A stretch of DNA of 64,000 bases from Actinopolymorpha rutila. GTDB taxonomy: Bacteria; Actinomycetota; Actinomycetes; Propionibacteriales; Actinopolymorphaceae. Made by a program: the position numbers and the translations under genes. Location of the stretch: NCBI RefSeq assembly GCF_013407855.1, contig NZ_JACBZH010000001.1, positions 3,162,001-3,226,000 of the forward strand, written 5' to 3'. The stretch's first letter is position 1, and each line of letters begins with the position of its first letter. The notes under the pieces were generated by a model. The model ran no database searches and had not been told where the DNA came from. It saw nothing but the letters and a program-made list of their open reading frames with translations. Below, one piece after another: positions 47,715 to 56,721 of the stretch.

Positions 47715-48521
47715 TCAGAAGAGCGTGAACCCGCCGTCGATGACGACGACCGAGCCGGTCATGAAGCTGGACGCGTCGCTGGCCAGGAAGACCACGGCCG
47801 GCCCGAGCTCGTCCGGCAGGCCGTAGCGCTTCATGGCGGCGGGTTCCACGCACCACTGCTGGTACTCCGGCTGGTCGACCGGTGAGGCCTCGGTCAGGAA
47901 GTAGCCGGGGGCAAGCGCGTTGACCCGGATGCCGTGTGGCGCCCACTCGGCGGCCAGTGCCTTCGTGAGCTGGTGGACGGCGGCCTTGGAGGCGAGGTAG
48001 GGCGGCTGCCAGCGCGGCTGGTTGACGATCATCGCCGACATCGAGCCGATGTTGACGATCGTGCCGGACCCGCGTTCGACCATGCCCGCGCCGACCGCCC
48101 GGCTGCACCGCCACACGCCGTCCAGGTTGGTGGCCAGCACCTCCCGCCAGGACTCCTCCGAGGTTTCCAGCGCCGTGCCGGGGACACTGATGCCGGCGTT
48201 GTTGACGAGCACGTCGACCGGGCCCAGCTCGCGGGTCACCTCCCCGACCATCCGGTCGACGTCGGCGGGGTCGGTGACGTCGGCACGCACTCCGTACGCC
48301 CGGATGCCCCGCGCGCGAAGCTCGTCCGCGGCCCGGCGTACGCCGTCGGCTCCACGGGCGGTCACCGCCACCGACGCGCCGGCCTCGCCGAGGGCCTGCG
48401 CCATCGCCCGGCCCAGGCCGCGGCTAGCCCCGGTGACCAGCGCCACCTTGCCCGCGAGGGAGAACCTCTCAAGCACCGTGGTGGAATCGGGCGTCCGCCC
48501 GGTCGGTTCGTTCGTGGTCAT
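47715..48521 (-). CDS. SDR-family oxidoreductase
   Basis: This is a classical 268-residue SDR: TGASRGLGRAMA cofactor loop, LVNNAGIS, a serine in VNIGSMSAM, and the catalytic pair in PPYLASKAA. It resembles gluconate 5-dehydrogenase and related sugar-acid or polyol dehydrogenases. The ATG follows GAAGGAGTGACCCG. It starts 25 bases after the enolase-superfamily gene, so the two likely form one operon acting on the same sugar acid. Confidence 0.93.
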   Translation of the reverse strand: MTTNEPTGRTPDSTTVLERFSLAGKVALVTGASRGLGRAMAQALGEAGASVAVTARGADGVRRAADELRARGIRAYGVRADVTDPADVDRMVGEVTRELGPVDVLVNNAGISVPGTALETSEESWREVLATNLDGVWRCSRAVGAGMVERGSGTIVNIGSMSAMIVNQPRWQPPYLASKAAVHQLTKALAAEWAPHGIRVNALAPGYFLTEASPVDQPEYQQWCVEPAAMKRYGLPDELGPAVVFLASDASSFMTGSVVVIDGGFTLF

Positions 48522-48546
48522 CGGGTCACTCCTTCGGCATCGGGGT

Positions 48547-49656
48547 TCAGGCCGGCGAAACACAGGGCAGCGGCATGCCGAAACCCGGGGAGTCCGGCAG
48601 GTGCAGCGCGCCGTCCACCAGCCGGTAGCCGGACGCGTCGACGCCGTCGGTCTGCCCCAGGACACCCTCCACGATCGGCACTCCGCCCAGGCCGGCGGCC
48701 AGGTGCGCGGCGTAGCGCGTCTTCAGCGGCTGACCCCACGCGTGCGGCGAGATCTGCACACCGAGCGACCGCACCTGTGACCACAGCCGGCGCCAGGCGG
48801 TGAAGCCGAACGACACCACGTCCATCAGCAACACGTCGACCAGGCCGTCGGCGGCGAGGTCGAGCAGGTGGGGTACGTCCGGCTCGTACTCGCCGTCCGC
48901 GACCAGCGCCGTGGAACCCAGCCGGGTGAGCTCGGCCCGCAGCCTGGTCAGGTCGGTGCGGTTCTCCGGAAACGGCTCCTCGATCCAGTACAACCCGCAG
49001 TCGGCGACCGCCTCCAGGTAGGCGAGCAGCCCGTCGGGGGAGTAGCCGTCGTTGGCGTCGACGAGGATCCGGGCGCCGGGGTGCTGCGCGCGAACGGCCC
49101 GGGTGACCTCGATGTCCCGGCGCAGGCCGTCGCCGGCGGACATCCAGCGGTGGCCGCGGCCGATCTTCAGCTTGAACGACCGGTGGCCGGCCAGCTCGTC
49201 AGCGCGGCAGTTGGCCAGCACCGCCTCCACCCCGCGAGGAGCGTCGTCGGGGTCCAGGTCGTCGAGGTAGATGGCCGCGTCGTAGCAGGGCACAGGTCGC
49301 GGTCCGGCGGCACCGAGCAGCTCGTACACGGGCAGGCCCAGTAGTTGTCCGGCGAGGTCGTGCAGCGCGAGGTCGAGGGGAAGCGCGGCCGGTTCGGTGA
49401 CGCCGACTTCGGGGTCGAACAGTTCGCCGACCGTTCGCCCGGTGAGCGACCGGGCCGCCGCCTCCACGCCGGCCGGACCTCCCAGAGCGAGCCCCCAGCC
49501 GTGTGCGCCGCCGTCGGTGGCCAGGCAGACCGCGGTGACCGGTCCACCGTCACCGTGCGATCCCAGCCTGGCGTTGCGGCCGATCGTGCGTGGGTAGCGG
49601 TCGCGGGTCCGGACGATCCGGATCTCGGTGACGCGCTGCTCGCCGAGCGTCGGCAT
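48547..49656 (-). CDS. Enolase-superfamily enzyme (mandelate racemase/muconate cycloisomerase type)
   Basis: The 369-residue enzyme has the KxK pair in RSFKLKIGR and metal ligands in RILVDAND, YWIEEPF and VADGEYEP. A late histidine segment, ISPHAWGQPL, suggests an MR-type active site. Such enzymes dehydrate or racemise sugar acids. The ATG at 49656 follows GGGAGG; an upstream in-frame ATG at 49749 has no ribosome site. With the SDR it suggests a dehydration-oxidation route, but the substrate is not known. Confidence 0.9.
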   Translation of the reverse strand: MPTLGEQRVTEIRIVRTRDRYPRTIGRNARLGSHGDGGPVTAVCLATDGGAHGWGLALGGPAGVEAAARSLTGRTVGELFDPEVGVTEPAALPLDLALHDLAGQLLGLPVYELLGAAGPRPVPCYDAAIYLDDLDPDDAPRGVEAVLANCRADELAGHRSFKLKIGRGHRWMSAGDGLRRDIEVTRAVRAQHPGARILVDANDGYSPDGLLAYLEAVADCGLYWIEEPFPENRTDLTRLRAELTRLGSTALVADGEYEPDVPHLLDLAADGLVDVLLMDVVSFGFTAWRRLWSQVRSLGVQISPHAWGQPLKTRYAAHLAAGLGGVPIVEGVLGQTDGVDASGYRLVDGALHLPDSPGFGMPLPCVSPA

Positions 49657-50021
49657 CAGGACCTCCCGGAATTCGGCCGACGGTCGCGAAAAGTGGCCGC
49701 GACGATTCGGTTCGTGATTTCGGAGCTGGCGATTTCGGGCTTTCCACAATTCTTCGGGCCGAACATTTCGTCGCTTTTCCCCTCCGGGTCGCCAGGGTGG
49801 TGAATCCGCTTTCCGGGCTGTCCGCGGGTCGTTCGGCGCTGAACGAAAGGCCGCCGGAAGCCAACCCAGGAAGGGATGTCACCATACGGGCTTCGCCGCG
49901 CCGGCGGTGATTTCGTACGGAGAGTCGTACGGCCGGAAAAGGCCAGTTTGCGATAGCGACCAGGAAGGATCGGCCGGCGCTGAAAGGACCTCGAACCGAG
50001 CAAGGAAAGTGGTCGGTCACC
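49657..50021. other. Gene-free divergent region
   Basis: These 365 bases lie between the enolase-type gene and the phosphoesterase gene and are less GC-rich than the genes. I see spaced GATTTCGG copies (49716, 49731, with a degenerate one at 49704) and a direct repeat CGTACGG (49914-49920 and 49926-49932). Both may be regulator sites. No gene is evident. Confidence 0.5.
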
Positions 50022-51170
50022 GTGCGCGGACGTACCTACCTGATCGCCCTGGCGGCCCTGGCGATCACGCTCGCCGGCTGTACGTCCCTCGGCATCGGCG
50101 GCACCCGGAACACCTCCGCCGGTGGGCCCGCGGAGCGCCGGACCGCCTCCGCGTCACCGCCTCCCACCTCACCGGCGGCCACCCCGCACACTGCGAAGCC
50201 GTCTCCCACGGCGACCGTGCCGTCGCCGACCCCGACGAGGTCCGCGACGCCTACCCACCGGAAGACCGCCCGGCCCACGCCGCCGAAGCGGCACCGTGCG
50301 TCCCCCGCGGGCGTCGCGAAGCCCGCGAGGCCTGCCAAGGCCGCCAAAGCCGCCCAGCGCGTCCGGCCGAGCAAGGTCCTCGTGGTCGTGGAGGAGAACG
50401 AGGAGTACGACTCGGTGCTGAACGGCGGTAACGCGCCGTATCTCGCCAAGCTCGCCCGTACCTACGGCACGGCGACGAACTACCAGGCCGGCTACTCCAC
50501 CGGCTGCCCCTCCCTGCCCGGCTACCTGTTGCTGACCAGCGGCTCCACCCACGGCATCTGCGACGACGCCGACGCCTACGCCCACCAACTCGACGGGCCG
50601 AGCATCTTCTCCCAGGTGCAGGCGTCCGGGCGGCAGTGGCGGGTGTACGCGGAGTCGATGCCGCAGGCGTGCGCGAAGGGCAACTCCGGCACGTACGCAC
50701 CCCGGCACGCCCCCGCGCCCTACTACAGCTCGCTCGCCGGCCGGTGCGCGGACTGGGACGTGCCGCTCGGCACCACCGGCTCCGGCGCGCTGCGGCACGG
50801 CATCGACAACGGCCTGCCGGCGTACTCCTTCGTCGCGCCGGACCTGTGCCACGACATGCACGGCGCGTCCGGATGCGACAGCGGCCGGATCGGTGCCGGT
50901 GACGACTGGCTGGCCCGGTGGGTTCCGCACATCCTTGCCGGACCCGACTACCGCGCCGGCCGCCTCGCCGTCGTGATCACCTGGGACGAGGGCTCCTCCT
51001 CGTCCAACCACATCCCGACGATCGTCATCTCCCCGCACACCAAGCAGCTGTCCAGCGACCGCGCGTTCACGCACTGCTCGCTGCTGCGGACCACGGAGGA
51101 GATCCTCGGGGTGTCAAGGCTGGGTTGCGCGGTGGACGCTCCGTCGATGCGCTCGGCCTTCGGCCTCTAG
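50022..51170 (+). CDS. Secreted phosphoesterase-family lipoprotein
   Basis: The 382-residue protein has a lipoprotein signal with lipobox LAGC (Cys20), then a ~95-residue Pro/Thr/Lys/Arg-rich linker. The phosphoesterase (acid phosphatase / phospholipase C-like) domain from residue ~117 includes VLVVVEENEEYDSVL, TGCPSLPGYLLLTSGS and a metal site near ITWDEGSSSSNHIPTIVISP. It should be anchored outside the membrane and hydrolyse phosphate esters; the substrate is unknown. The start is GTG. Confidence 0.88.
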   Translation: MRGRTYLIALAALAITLAGCTSLGIGGTRNTSAGGPAERRTASASPPPTSPAATPHTAKPSPTATVPSPTPTRSATPTHRKTARPTPPKRHRASPAGVAKPARPAKAAKAAQRVRPSKVLVVVEENEEYDSVLNGGNAPYLAKLARTYGTATNYQAGYSTGCPSLPGYLLLTSGSTHGICDDADAYAHQLDGPSIFSQVQASGRQWRVYAESMPQACAKGNSGTYAPRHAPAPYYSSLAGRCADWDVPLGTTGSGALRHGIDNGLPAYSFVAPDLCHDMHGASGCDSGRIGAGDDWLARWVPHILAGPDYRAGRLAVVITWDEGSSSSNHIPTIVISPHTKQLSSDRAFTHCSLLRTTEEILGVSRLGCAVDAPSMRSAFGL

Positions 51171-51734
51171 AAGTCTCAACTGGCGGATGCGGCGGGAGCG
51201 GTTAGACTCCCGGTGTGGAGCGTCCGGCGGTTGCCCGAGAGCTCCACCTCGATCGTTTCGATGGAGAGGCTGCACATGTCCTACGGCATCTGGGGTCGGG
51301 TGCATCGCGACCTACCCGGCCGGCGGGGCACGCGCTGACACGGTAGGTACGGACGTGTCGTCGCGTGCTGCGCAGGTATGCAGCAGTGCGATGCTGCCGG
51401 GAGCTTCCTGATCGCGGAGAGCCTTGCCCCGGTGGCAGTTGGTGGGCATGGCAGTCGTGAGAAACGCTGCCGGCTATGCCGAGGCATCCCTGATCCTGCC
51501 GTGTCGCAGAAGGTCATTGTCAGCTTCGACAGCGGCCGCGGACCGCCGCCGTTCTCCTGTAGTCGAACCTGGCATCGCTGCGACCCTGCGAAGGTGCGAT
51601 GTACCCCCACGAAGCTCAGCTCCTGCTGCGGATCGATGTCCCGGATACGTTGACCGCCCACCATGACCGTGCCTTCCGGAACCCCGCGGGCAGCATGGTC
51701 CGCATCCATGACGGATCCAGATTCGAGGGTGAAG
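51171..51734. other. Gene-poor region before the kinase-like gene
   Basis: This 564-base stretch has lower GC and little codon bias in any frame. It contains a TAGACT box at about 51212, a CTCCA-N2-TCGA / TCGA-TGGAG hairpin just before a 20-codon open frame (51276-51338), and otherwise nothing I can assign. Degraded or recently acquired DNA is possible. Confidence 0.45.
51276..51338 (+). CDS. Possible 20-residue small protein or leader peptide
   Basis: ATG-to-TGA frame encoding MSYGIWGRVHRDLPGRRGTR, preceded by GGAGAGG at a good distance. The ribosome site lies in the right arm of a hairpin (about 51242-51266). It is about 400 bases from the next gene, so a classic attenuator is doubtful. 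It could be chance. Confidence 0.2.
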   Translation: MSYGIWGRVHRDLPGRRGTR

Positions 51735-52589
51735 ATGTCTGACGTCACGCGTGCGATCGCTGCTGCGACTTCGGTCGCCGTATCGCTCGGCCTGCCGGCC
51801 AACGACGCGATCGTTCTGCACGACTCCAACAAGCTGGCGCTGCGGCTGACGCCGTGCGACGTCTTTGCCCGGGTCGCCCCTGTGGGGCAGGAGGTTGCAC
51901 AGTTCGAGGTCGAGCTCGCGCAACGGCTCGCGGCGGTCGGATGCCCGGCCGGCACCCTGGAGTCTCGGGTGGACCCGCTTGTGTACACCCACGACGGCTT
52001 CGCGGTGACGCTGTGGACCTACCACGAGCCCGTGACACCGCACGTCTCACCAGTCGACTACGCCAAGGCGCTCGAGCGGCTGCACGCCGGCATGCGCGAG
52101 ATCGACGTGCCGAGCCCTCGGTTCACGGATCGAATCGCGGAGGCGGAAGAACTCGTCGCAAACCCTGATCTCTCGCCTGAGCTCGCCGACGCAGACCGCG
52201 TGTTCCTCAGCAGCAGACTGGGAAGCCTGCGACGGGCGATCGAGGACCGCGGCGCCGTGGAGCAGCTGCTCCACGGCGAGCCGCACCCGGGCAATGTGCT
52301 CAGCACGAAGAACGGGCCGTTGTTCATCGACCTCGAGACGTGCTGCCGTGGACCCGTCGAGTTCGATCTCGCCCATGTTCCGGAGGCGGTCAGCGAGCAC
52401 TACCCCGGCGTCGACCGAGGACTGCTGGACGAGTGCCGGCAACTCGTTCTCGCGATGGTCGCAGCGTGGCGCTGGGACCGTGGCGACCAGTTTCCGAACG
52501 GGAGGCGGTTCGGAGAGGAGTTCCTGCGCTTGCTACGCGAGGGTCCTCCCTGGCCGACACTCGACACGGTGCGGCTGGAAGGTCCGTAG
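51735..52589 (+). CDS. Aminoglycoside phosphotransferase (APH)-fold kinase
   Basis: The 284-residue protein has an APH-type C-lobe. The Brenner motif reads HGEPHPGN, with Glu where the catalytic Asp usually stands, and FIDLETCCRGPVEFDLA gives the metal site. The N-lobe is weakly conserved. Such kinases phosphorylate small molecules including antibiotics, sugars or thiamine; the substrate is unknown. The ATG at 51735 follows GAGGG; earlier in-frame ATGs at 51663 and 51708 lack good sites. Codon use is less GC-biased than its neighbours, which may indicate transfer. It converges with the carboxyltransferase gene with a 9-base gap. Confidence 0.82.
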   Translation: MSDVTRAIAAATSVAVSLGLPANDAIVLHDSNKLALRLTPCDVFARVAPVGQEVAQFEVELAQRLAAVGCPAGTLESRVDPLVYTHDGFAVTLWTYHEPVTPHVSPVDYAKALERLHAGMREIDVPSPRFTDRIAEAEELVANPDLSPELADADRVFLSSRLGSLRRAIEDRGAVEQLLHGEPHPGNVLSTKNGPLFIDLETCCRGPVEFDLAHVPEAVSEHYPGVDRGLLDECRQLVLAMVAAWRWDRGDQFPNGRRFGEEFLRLLREGPPWPTLDTVRLEGP

Positions 52590-52598
52590 AGATCGCGA

Positions 52599-54086
52599 TC
52601 ACAGCGGGATGTTGCCGTGCGCACCGCGCTTGGCCGGCGCCTCGGCAAGTGCCGCGGCCAGCCGGCTACGGGTGAGCGCGGGCTCGACCACCTCGTCGAT
52701 CACGCCGATCGACAGCGCCTTGTCGAGTCCGCCGACGATCTGGTCGTGCTCGGCGGCGAGCTCGGCCTCGACCCGCGGCCGGACATCCGGCTCGACCTCG
52801 GCCAGCCGGCGCCGGTGCAGGATGCGGATGGCCGCGATCGAGCCCATCACCGCGATCTCGGCGGTCGGCCAGGCGAACACCTTCGTCGCGCCGAGCGAAC
52901 GGGAGTTCATCGCGATGTACGCACCGCCGTAGGCCTTCCGGGTCACCAGCGTCACCCGCGGGACCACGGCCTCGCCGAACGCATGCAGCAACTTCGCACC
53001 CCGCCGCACCACACCGTCCCACTCCTGGCCGACGCCGGGCAGGTAGCCCGGCACGTCCACGAGCACCACCAGGGGTACGCCGAACGCGTCGCACATCCGC
53101 ACGAACCGCGCGGCCTTCTCCGCGGAGGTGGAGTCCAGGCACCCGCCGAGCCGGAGCGGGTTGTTGGCGATGACGCCGACCGTGCGCTCGGCGAACCGGC
53201 CCAGCGTGGTGACGATGTTGGGCGCCCAGCGCGGGTGGAGTTCGAGCGCGGTGCCCTCGTCGAGAAGGTGGTCGATCAGGGGGTGGACGTCGTACGCCCG
53301 GCGCGGTGAGTCCGGCAGCAGGTCGGACAGGTCGGTGTCGACCACGGAGGAGGTGTCAAGCTCTCCTTGCGCGCCGAGCAGACCGGCCAGCCGGCGGCCC
53401 TCGTCCAGTGCGGCCCGCTCGGAGTCGGTGACGACGTGCACGACGCCGGACCGCCGCCCGTGCGGCTCCGGGCCACCGAGCCGGAGCATGTCGACGTCCT
53501 CGCCGGTGACCGAGCGGACGACGTCCGGGCCGGTGACGAAGATGCGTCCTTCCGGCCCCAGCACCACCACGTCGGTGAGCGCCGGACCGTACGCCGCACC
53601 ACCGGCGGCCGGGCCGAGGACCACCGAGATCTGCGGGATCCGGCCGGACGCCCGCGTCATGGCGTGGAAGATCTGGCCGACCGCGTGCAGGGACAGCACG
53701 CCCTCGGCGAGCCGCGCCCCGCCGTTGTGCCACAGGCCGATGACGGGTACGCCGTCGGCCAGCGCACGGTCGTACGCCCGCACCACGACGTCACAGCCCT
53801 CGTGGCCCATCGCGCCGCCCTGGATGGTCGGGTCGGAGCAGAAGGCGACGACGGGGCTGCCGTCGACGGCGCCGGTGACGGCGAGCATGCCGCTTCGGTC
53901 CTCGGGTGTGAGGAGTTCGAGAGTGCCCGGGTCGAGCAGGGCCGCGAGCCGGTTGCGCGGGAAGCGCGGGTCCTGCTCGCGGGGCGGCTTGTCTCGCGTG
54001 CTCGGTGTCTTCGGCTCGGCGGCGGGGTTGCCGGCCGCGTTCGAGCCGGGGGAGTTCTCGGTGACGGTTGCGTCCCTTCTGCTCAC
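52599..54086 (-). CDS. Acyl-CoA carboxylase carboxyltransferase (beta) subunit
   Basis: The 495-residue carboxyltransferase has both crotonase-fold halves. GPAAGGAAYGPALTDVVV provides the first oxyanion site, and RKAYGGAYIAMNSRSLGATKVFAWP the second. It transfers CO2 from biotin to acetyl- or propionyl-CoA, giving malonyl- or methylmalonyl-CoA. The GTG at 54086 overlaps the fabF stop by 4 bases, so it is the last gene of the fatty-acid operon and would supply the malonyl-CoA that FabD uses. The biotin-carrying alpha subunit is not in the window. Confidence 0.93.
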   Translation of the reverse strand: MSRRDATVTENSPGSNAAGNPAAEPKTPSTRDKPPREQDPRFPRNRLAALLDPGTLELLTPEDRSGMLAVTGAVDGSPVVAFCSDPTIQGGAMGHEGCDVVVRAYDRALADGVPVIGLWHNGGARLAEGVLSLHAVGQIFHAMTRASGRIPQISVVLGPAAGGAAYGPALTDVVVLGPEGRIFVTGPDVVRSVTGEDVDMLRLGGPEPHGRRSGVVHVVTDSERAALDEGRRLAGLLGAQGELDTSSVVDTDLSDLLPDSPRRAYDVHPLIDHLLDEGTALELHPRWAPNIVTTLGRFAERTVGVIANNPLRLGGCLDSTSAEKAARFVRMCDAFGVPLVVLVDVPGYLPGVGQEWDGVVRRGAKLLHAFGEAVVPRVTLVTRKAYGGAYIAMNSRSLGATKVFAWPTAEIAVMGSIAAIRILHRRRLAEVEPDVRPRVEAELAAEHDQIVGGLDKALSIGVIDEVVEPALTRSRLAAALAEAPAKRGAHGNIPL

Positions 54087-55318
54087 ACGCTCCGGACGGC
54101 GATCGTGAGGTTGTGCCCACCGAACCCGAACGAGTTGTTCAGGGCGGTGAGCGTACCGTCGGGAAGCTTGCGCGGCTCCACGGCGATGTCGAGGTTCACC
54201 CGCTCGTCGACGTCCACCAGGTTCGCGGTGGGCGGGACGACCCGGTTGTACAGCGACAGCACGGTGGCGATGCACTCCGCGACGCCGGCCGCGCCGAGCA
54301 TGTGCCCGAGCGCTCCCTTGGGCGCGGTCACCACCACGTTGTCGGCCGCGTCACCGAGCACGGCGCGGATCCCGGCCGCCTCGGCCAGGTCGCCGGCGGT
54401 GGTGGAGGTCGCGTGCGCATTGATGTGGGTGACCTCGTGGGGCGCGATGCCCGCGTTCTCGAGGGCCTCGGCCATGGCGGCGGTGTTGCCCTTGGCGTCG
54501 GGGTCGGGCTGCACGATGTGGTGACTGTCGGCCGACGCGCCGGCGCCGGCGATCTCGGCGTACACCCGCGCGCCACGTCGCTCGGCGTGCTCGGCGGACT
54601 CGAGCACCATCACCGCGGCGCCCTCACCGAGCAGGAAACCGTCGCGGGCCTTGTCGAAGGGCCGCGACGCGTGCTCGGGGTCGTCGTTGCGCCGCGACAG
54701 CGCCATCATCGCTCCGAACGCCGCCATCGGCAGCGGATGGATGATCGCCTCGGCGCCGCCGACCACCACAACGTCGGCCTTGCCGGAGTGGATGAGGTCC
54801 AGCCCGTGCCGGATGGCCTCGTTGCCGGAGGCGCAGGCCGCCACCGGCGTCTGCACGCTGGCCTTCGCGCCGAACTCCAGGCCCACCAGGGCTGCGCCGC
54901 CGTTCGGCATGAGCATCGGGATGGTGAACGGCGTGACGTGACGGGGCCCCTTGGTGCGCAGCACGTCGTAGGTGTCGAGCAGGCTGATCAGGCCGCCGAT
55001 GCCGGACGCGACCGAGACGGCCAGCCGCTCACCGGGAACCTCGTCCTTCGCGAGGCCGGCGTCGGCCCAGGCCTCGCGGGCGGCGATCACGGAGAACTGC
55101 TGGTAGCGGTCCATCTTGCGGGCCTCGACCCGGCTCAGCACCTCACCGGGCTCCACCGCGGCCGGCGCGGCGATTCGGGACGGCAGGTCGGCGTACTCCG
55201 GCGCGGTCAGGGCCTTCGCGCCCGTCCGTCCGGCCAGCAGGCCGTCCCAGGTCGAGGCGACGTCACCGCCGAGCGGCGTGGTGGCGCCCAGGCCGGTGAC
55301 GACAACTTTGGTGCTCAT
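54083..55318 (-). CDS. fabF: Beta-ketoacyl-ACP synthase II
   Basis: The 411-residue condensing enzyme has the nucleophile Cys162 in PVAACASGNEAI, a catalytic His in THINAHATST and another in NSFGFGGHNL. It elongates acyl-ACP with malonyl-ACP. The ATG at 55318 follows an AGAGGAGAACC site, 77 bases after acpP. It is the fourth gene of fabD-fabH-acpP-fabF, the order of the Streptomyces cluster. Confidence 0.96.
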   Translation of the reverse strand: MSTKVVVTGLGATTPLGGDVASTWDGLLAGRTGAKALTAPEYADLPSRIAAPAAVEPGEVLSRVEARKMDRYQQFSVIAAREAWADAGLAKDEVPGERLAVSVASGIGGLISLLDTYDVLRTKGPRHVTPFTIPMLMPNGGAALVGLEFGAKASVQTPVAACASGNEAIRHGLDLIHSGKADVVVVGGAEAIIHPLPMAAFGAMMALSRRNDDPEHASRPFDKARDGFLLGEGAAVMVLESAEHAERRGARVYAEIAGAGASADSHHIVQPDPDAKGNTAAMAEALENAGIAPHEVTHINAHATSTTAGDLAEAAGIRAVLGDAADNVVVTAPKGALGHMLGAAGVAECIATVLSLYNRVVPPTANLVDVDERVNLDIAVEPRKLPDGTLTALNNSFGFGGHNLTIAVRSV

Positions 55319-55395
55319 CGGGTTCTCCTCTGTCTCCGCGTCCTACGCCGGGGATGGGTGACCGGGGCGGCCAAGCCACCGGCCACCCGTCGTCC

Positions 55396-55641
55396 TCAGC
55401 CCTGCGCACGCTCGATGTAGCCGACCGCGTCTCCGACGGTCTTGAGGTTCTTCACCTCGTCGTCGGGGATCTTGACGCCGAACTTCTCCTCGGCGGCGAC
55501 GACCACCTCGACCATCGACAGGGAGTCGACGTCCAGGTCGTCGGTGAACGACTTGTCCATCTGCACGTCGTCGGCCGGGATGCCAGCGACCTCGTTGACG
55601 ATCTCCGCAAGCCCGGCGCGGATTTCCTCTGTAGTGGCCAT
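55396..55641 (-). CDS. acpP: Acyl carrier protein
   Basis: The 81-residue acidic four-helix protein has the phosphopantetheine site DSLSM at residues 39-43 (Ser40), preceded by FTDDLDV. It carries growing acyl chains between FabD, FabH and FabF. It has its own AGAAGGAGCACC ribosome site and sits between fabH and fabF. Confidence 0.97.
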   Translation of the reverse strand: MATTEEIRAGLAEIVNEVAGIPADDVQMDKSFTDDLDVDSLSMVEVVVAAEEKFGVKIPDDEVKNLKTVGDAVGYIERAQG

Positions 55642-55722
55642 GCCTTGGTGCTCCTTCTTCTCGTGGATGCCGCTTTTCAGGTGCCGCGCCCGCGCGGGAC
55701 GAGGGCGGGGTCGCTGGGTACT

Positions 55723-56721
55723 TCAGGGAATTCGGATGACCTGAGCGGCATACACCAGCCCGGCTCCGAAACCGATGACGAGCGCGATGTCGCCGCTCCT
55801 GACCTCCGACGCGGCCAGCAGCCGGTCGAGTGCGAGTGGGATGGACGCCGCCGAGGTGTTGCCCTGCTCGGCGATGTCCCGTGCGATCACGACGTGGCCG
55901 GGCAGCTTCAGGGCCTTGACCATCGCGTCGGTGATGCGGTTGTTGGCCTGGTGGGGGATGAACGCGTCCAGGTCCTGCGCGGCCACGCCGGCCCGGTCGA
56001 GCGCCTGCTGGGCGACCTTCGCCATCTCGTACGACGCCCACCGGAAGACCGGGTTGCCCTGCATGACGAGGTGCGGGAAGTCGCCGTCGGACACGGCGTC
56101 GTCCCAGGTCTCCTTCTGGCGGATGACCTCCGCCTGGGCACCGTCGGAGCCCCACACCACCGGGCCGATGCCAGGCTCGTCGGCGGGGCCGACCACGGCG
56201 GCGCCCGCGCCGTCGCCGAACAGGAACGCCGTGGAGCGGTCCTCGGGGTCGGTGAGGTCGGACAGGCGTTCGACACCGACGACCAGGACGTACGTCGCTG
56301 TGCCGGAGCTCACCATGGACCGGGCGAGTTCGAGGCCGTAGCAGAAGCCCGCACAGGCGGCGGAGATGTCGAACGCGGCCACGCCCTGCGCGCCGAGCTC
56401 GGTGGCGATGATCGGCGCCGCGGCCGGTGTCTGGGACAGGTGGGAGACCGTGGCCACCAGCACGCAGCCGAGCTGGTCGGCCTGGATGCCCGCGGCGGCC
56501 AGTGCCTTGCCGGCGGCCGCGACCGACATCGCCGCGACCGTCTCCTCCGGGCCGGCCCAGCGCCTGCTCACGATGCCCGAGCGGGTGCGGATCCACTCGT
56601 CGGAGGAGTCGATCCGCTCGCAGATCTCGGCGTTGGTGACGATCCGGTGCGGTCGGTACGAGCCGACGCCGAGCACACCGGCGTGTCGGGTGCCGTCGGG
56701 GGTCCGGATCGCACTCGTCAC
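55723..56721 (-). CDS. fabH: Beta-ketoacyl-ACP synthase III
   Basis: The 332-residue enzyme has the complete Cys-His-Asn triad: Cys123 in DISAACAGFCYG, His257 in FIPHQANNRI and Asn288 in EQGNTSAAS. It starts chains from acyl-CoA and malonyl-ACP, in actinomycetes usually branched acyl-CoA. The GTG at 56721 overlaps the fabD stop by 4 bases, giving translational coupling. Confidence 0.96.
   Translation of the reverse strand: MTSAIRTPDGTRHAGVLGVGSYRPHRIVTNAEICERIDSSDEWIRTRSGIVSRRWAGPEETVAAMSVAAAGKALAAAGIQADQLGCVLVATVSHLSQTPAAAPIIATELGAQGVAAFDISAACAGFCYGLELARSMVSSGTATYVLVVGVERLSDLTDPEDRSTAFLFGDGAGAAVVGPADEPGIGPVVWGSDGAQAEVIRQKETWDDAVSDGDFPHLVMQGNPVFRWASYEMAKVAQQALDRAGVAAQDLDAFIPHQANNRITDAMVKALKLPGHVVIARDIAEQGNTSAASIPLALDRLLAASEVRSGDIALVIGFGAGLVYAAQVIRIP

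Noticed and set aside
51281..51988. 235-codon minus-strand frame in the low-GC patch
   Set aside because: It overlaps the kinase gene antisense, has no ribosome site or recognisable domain, and lacks the GC3 pattern of real genes here.
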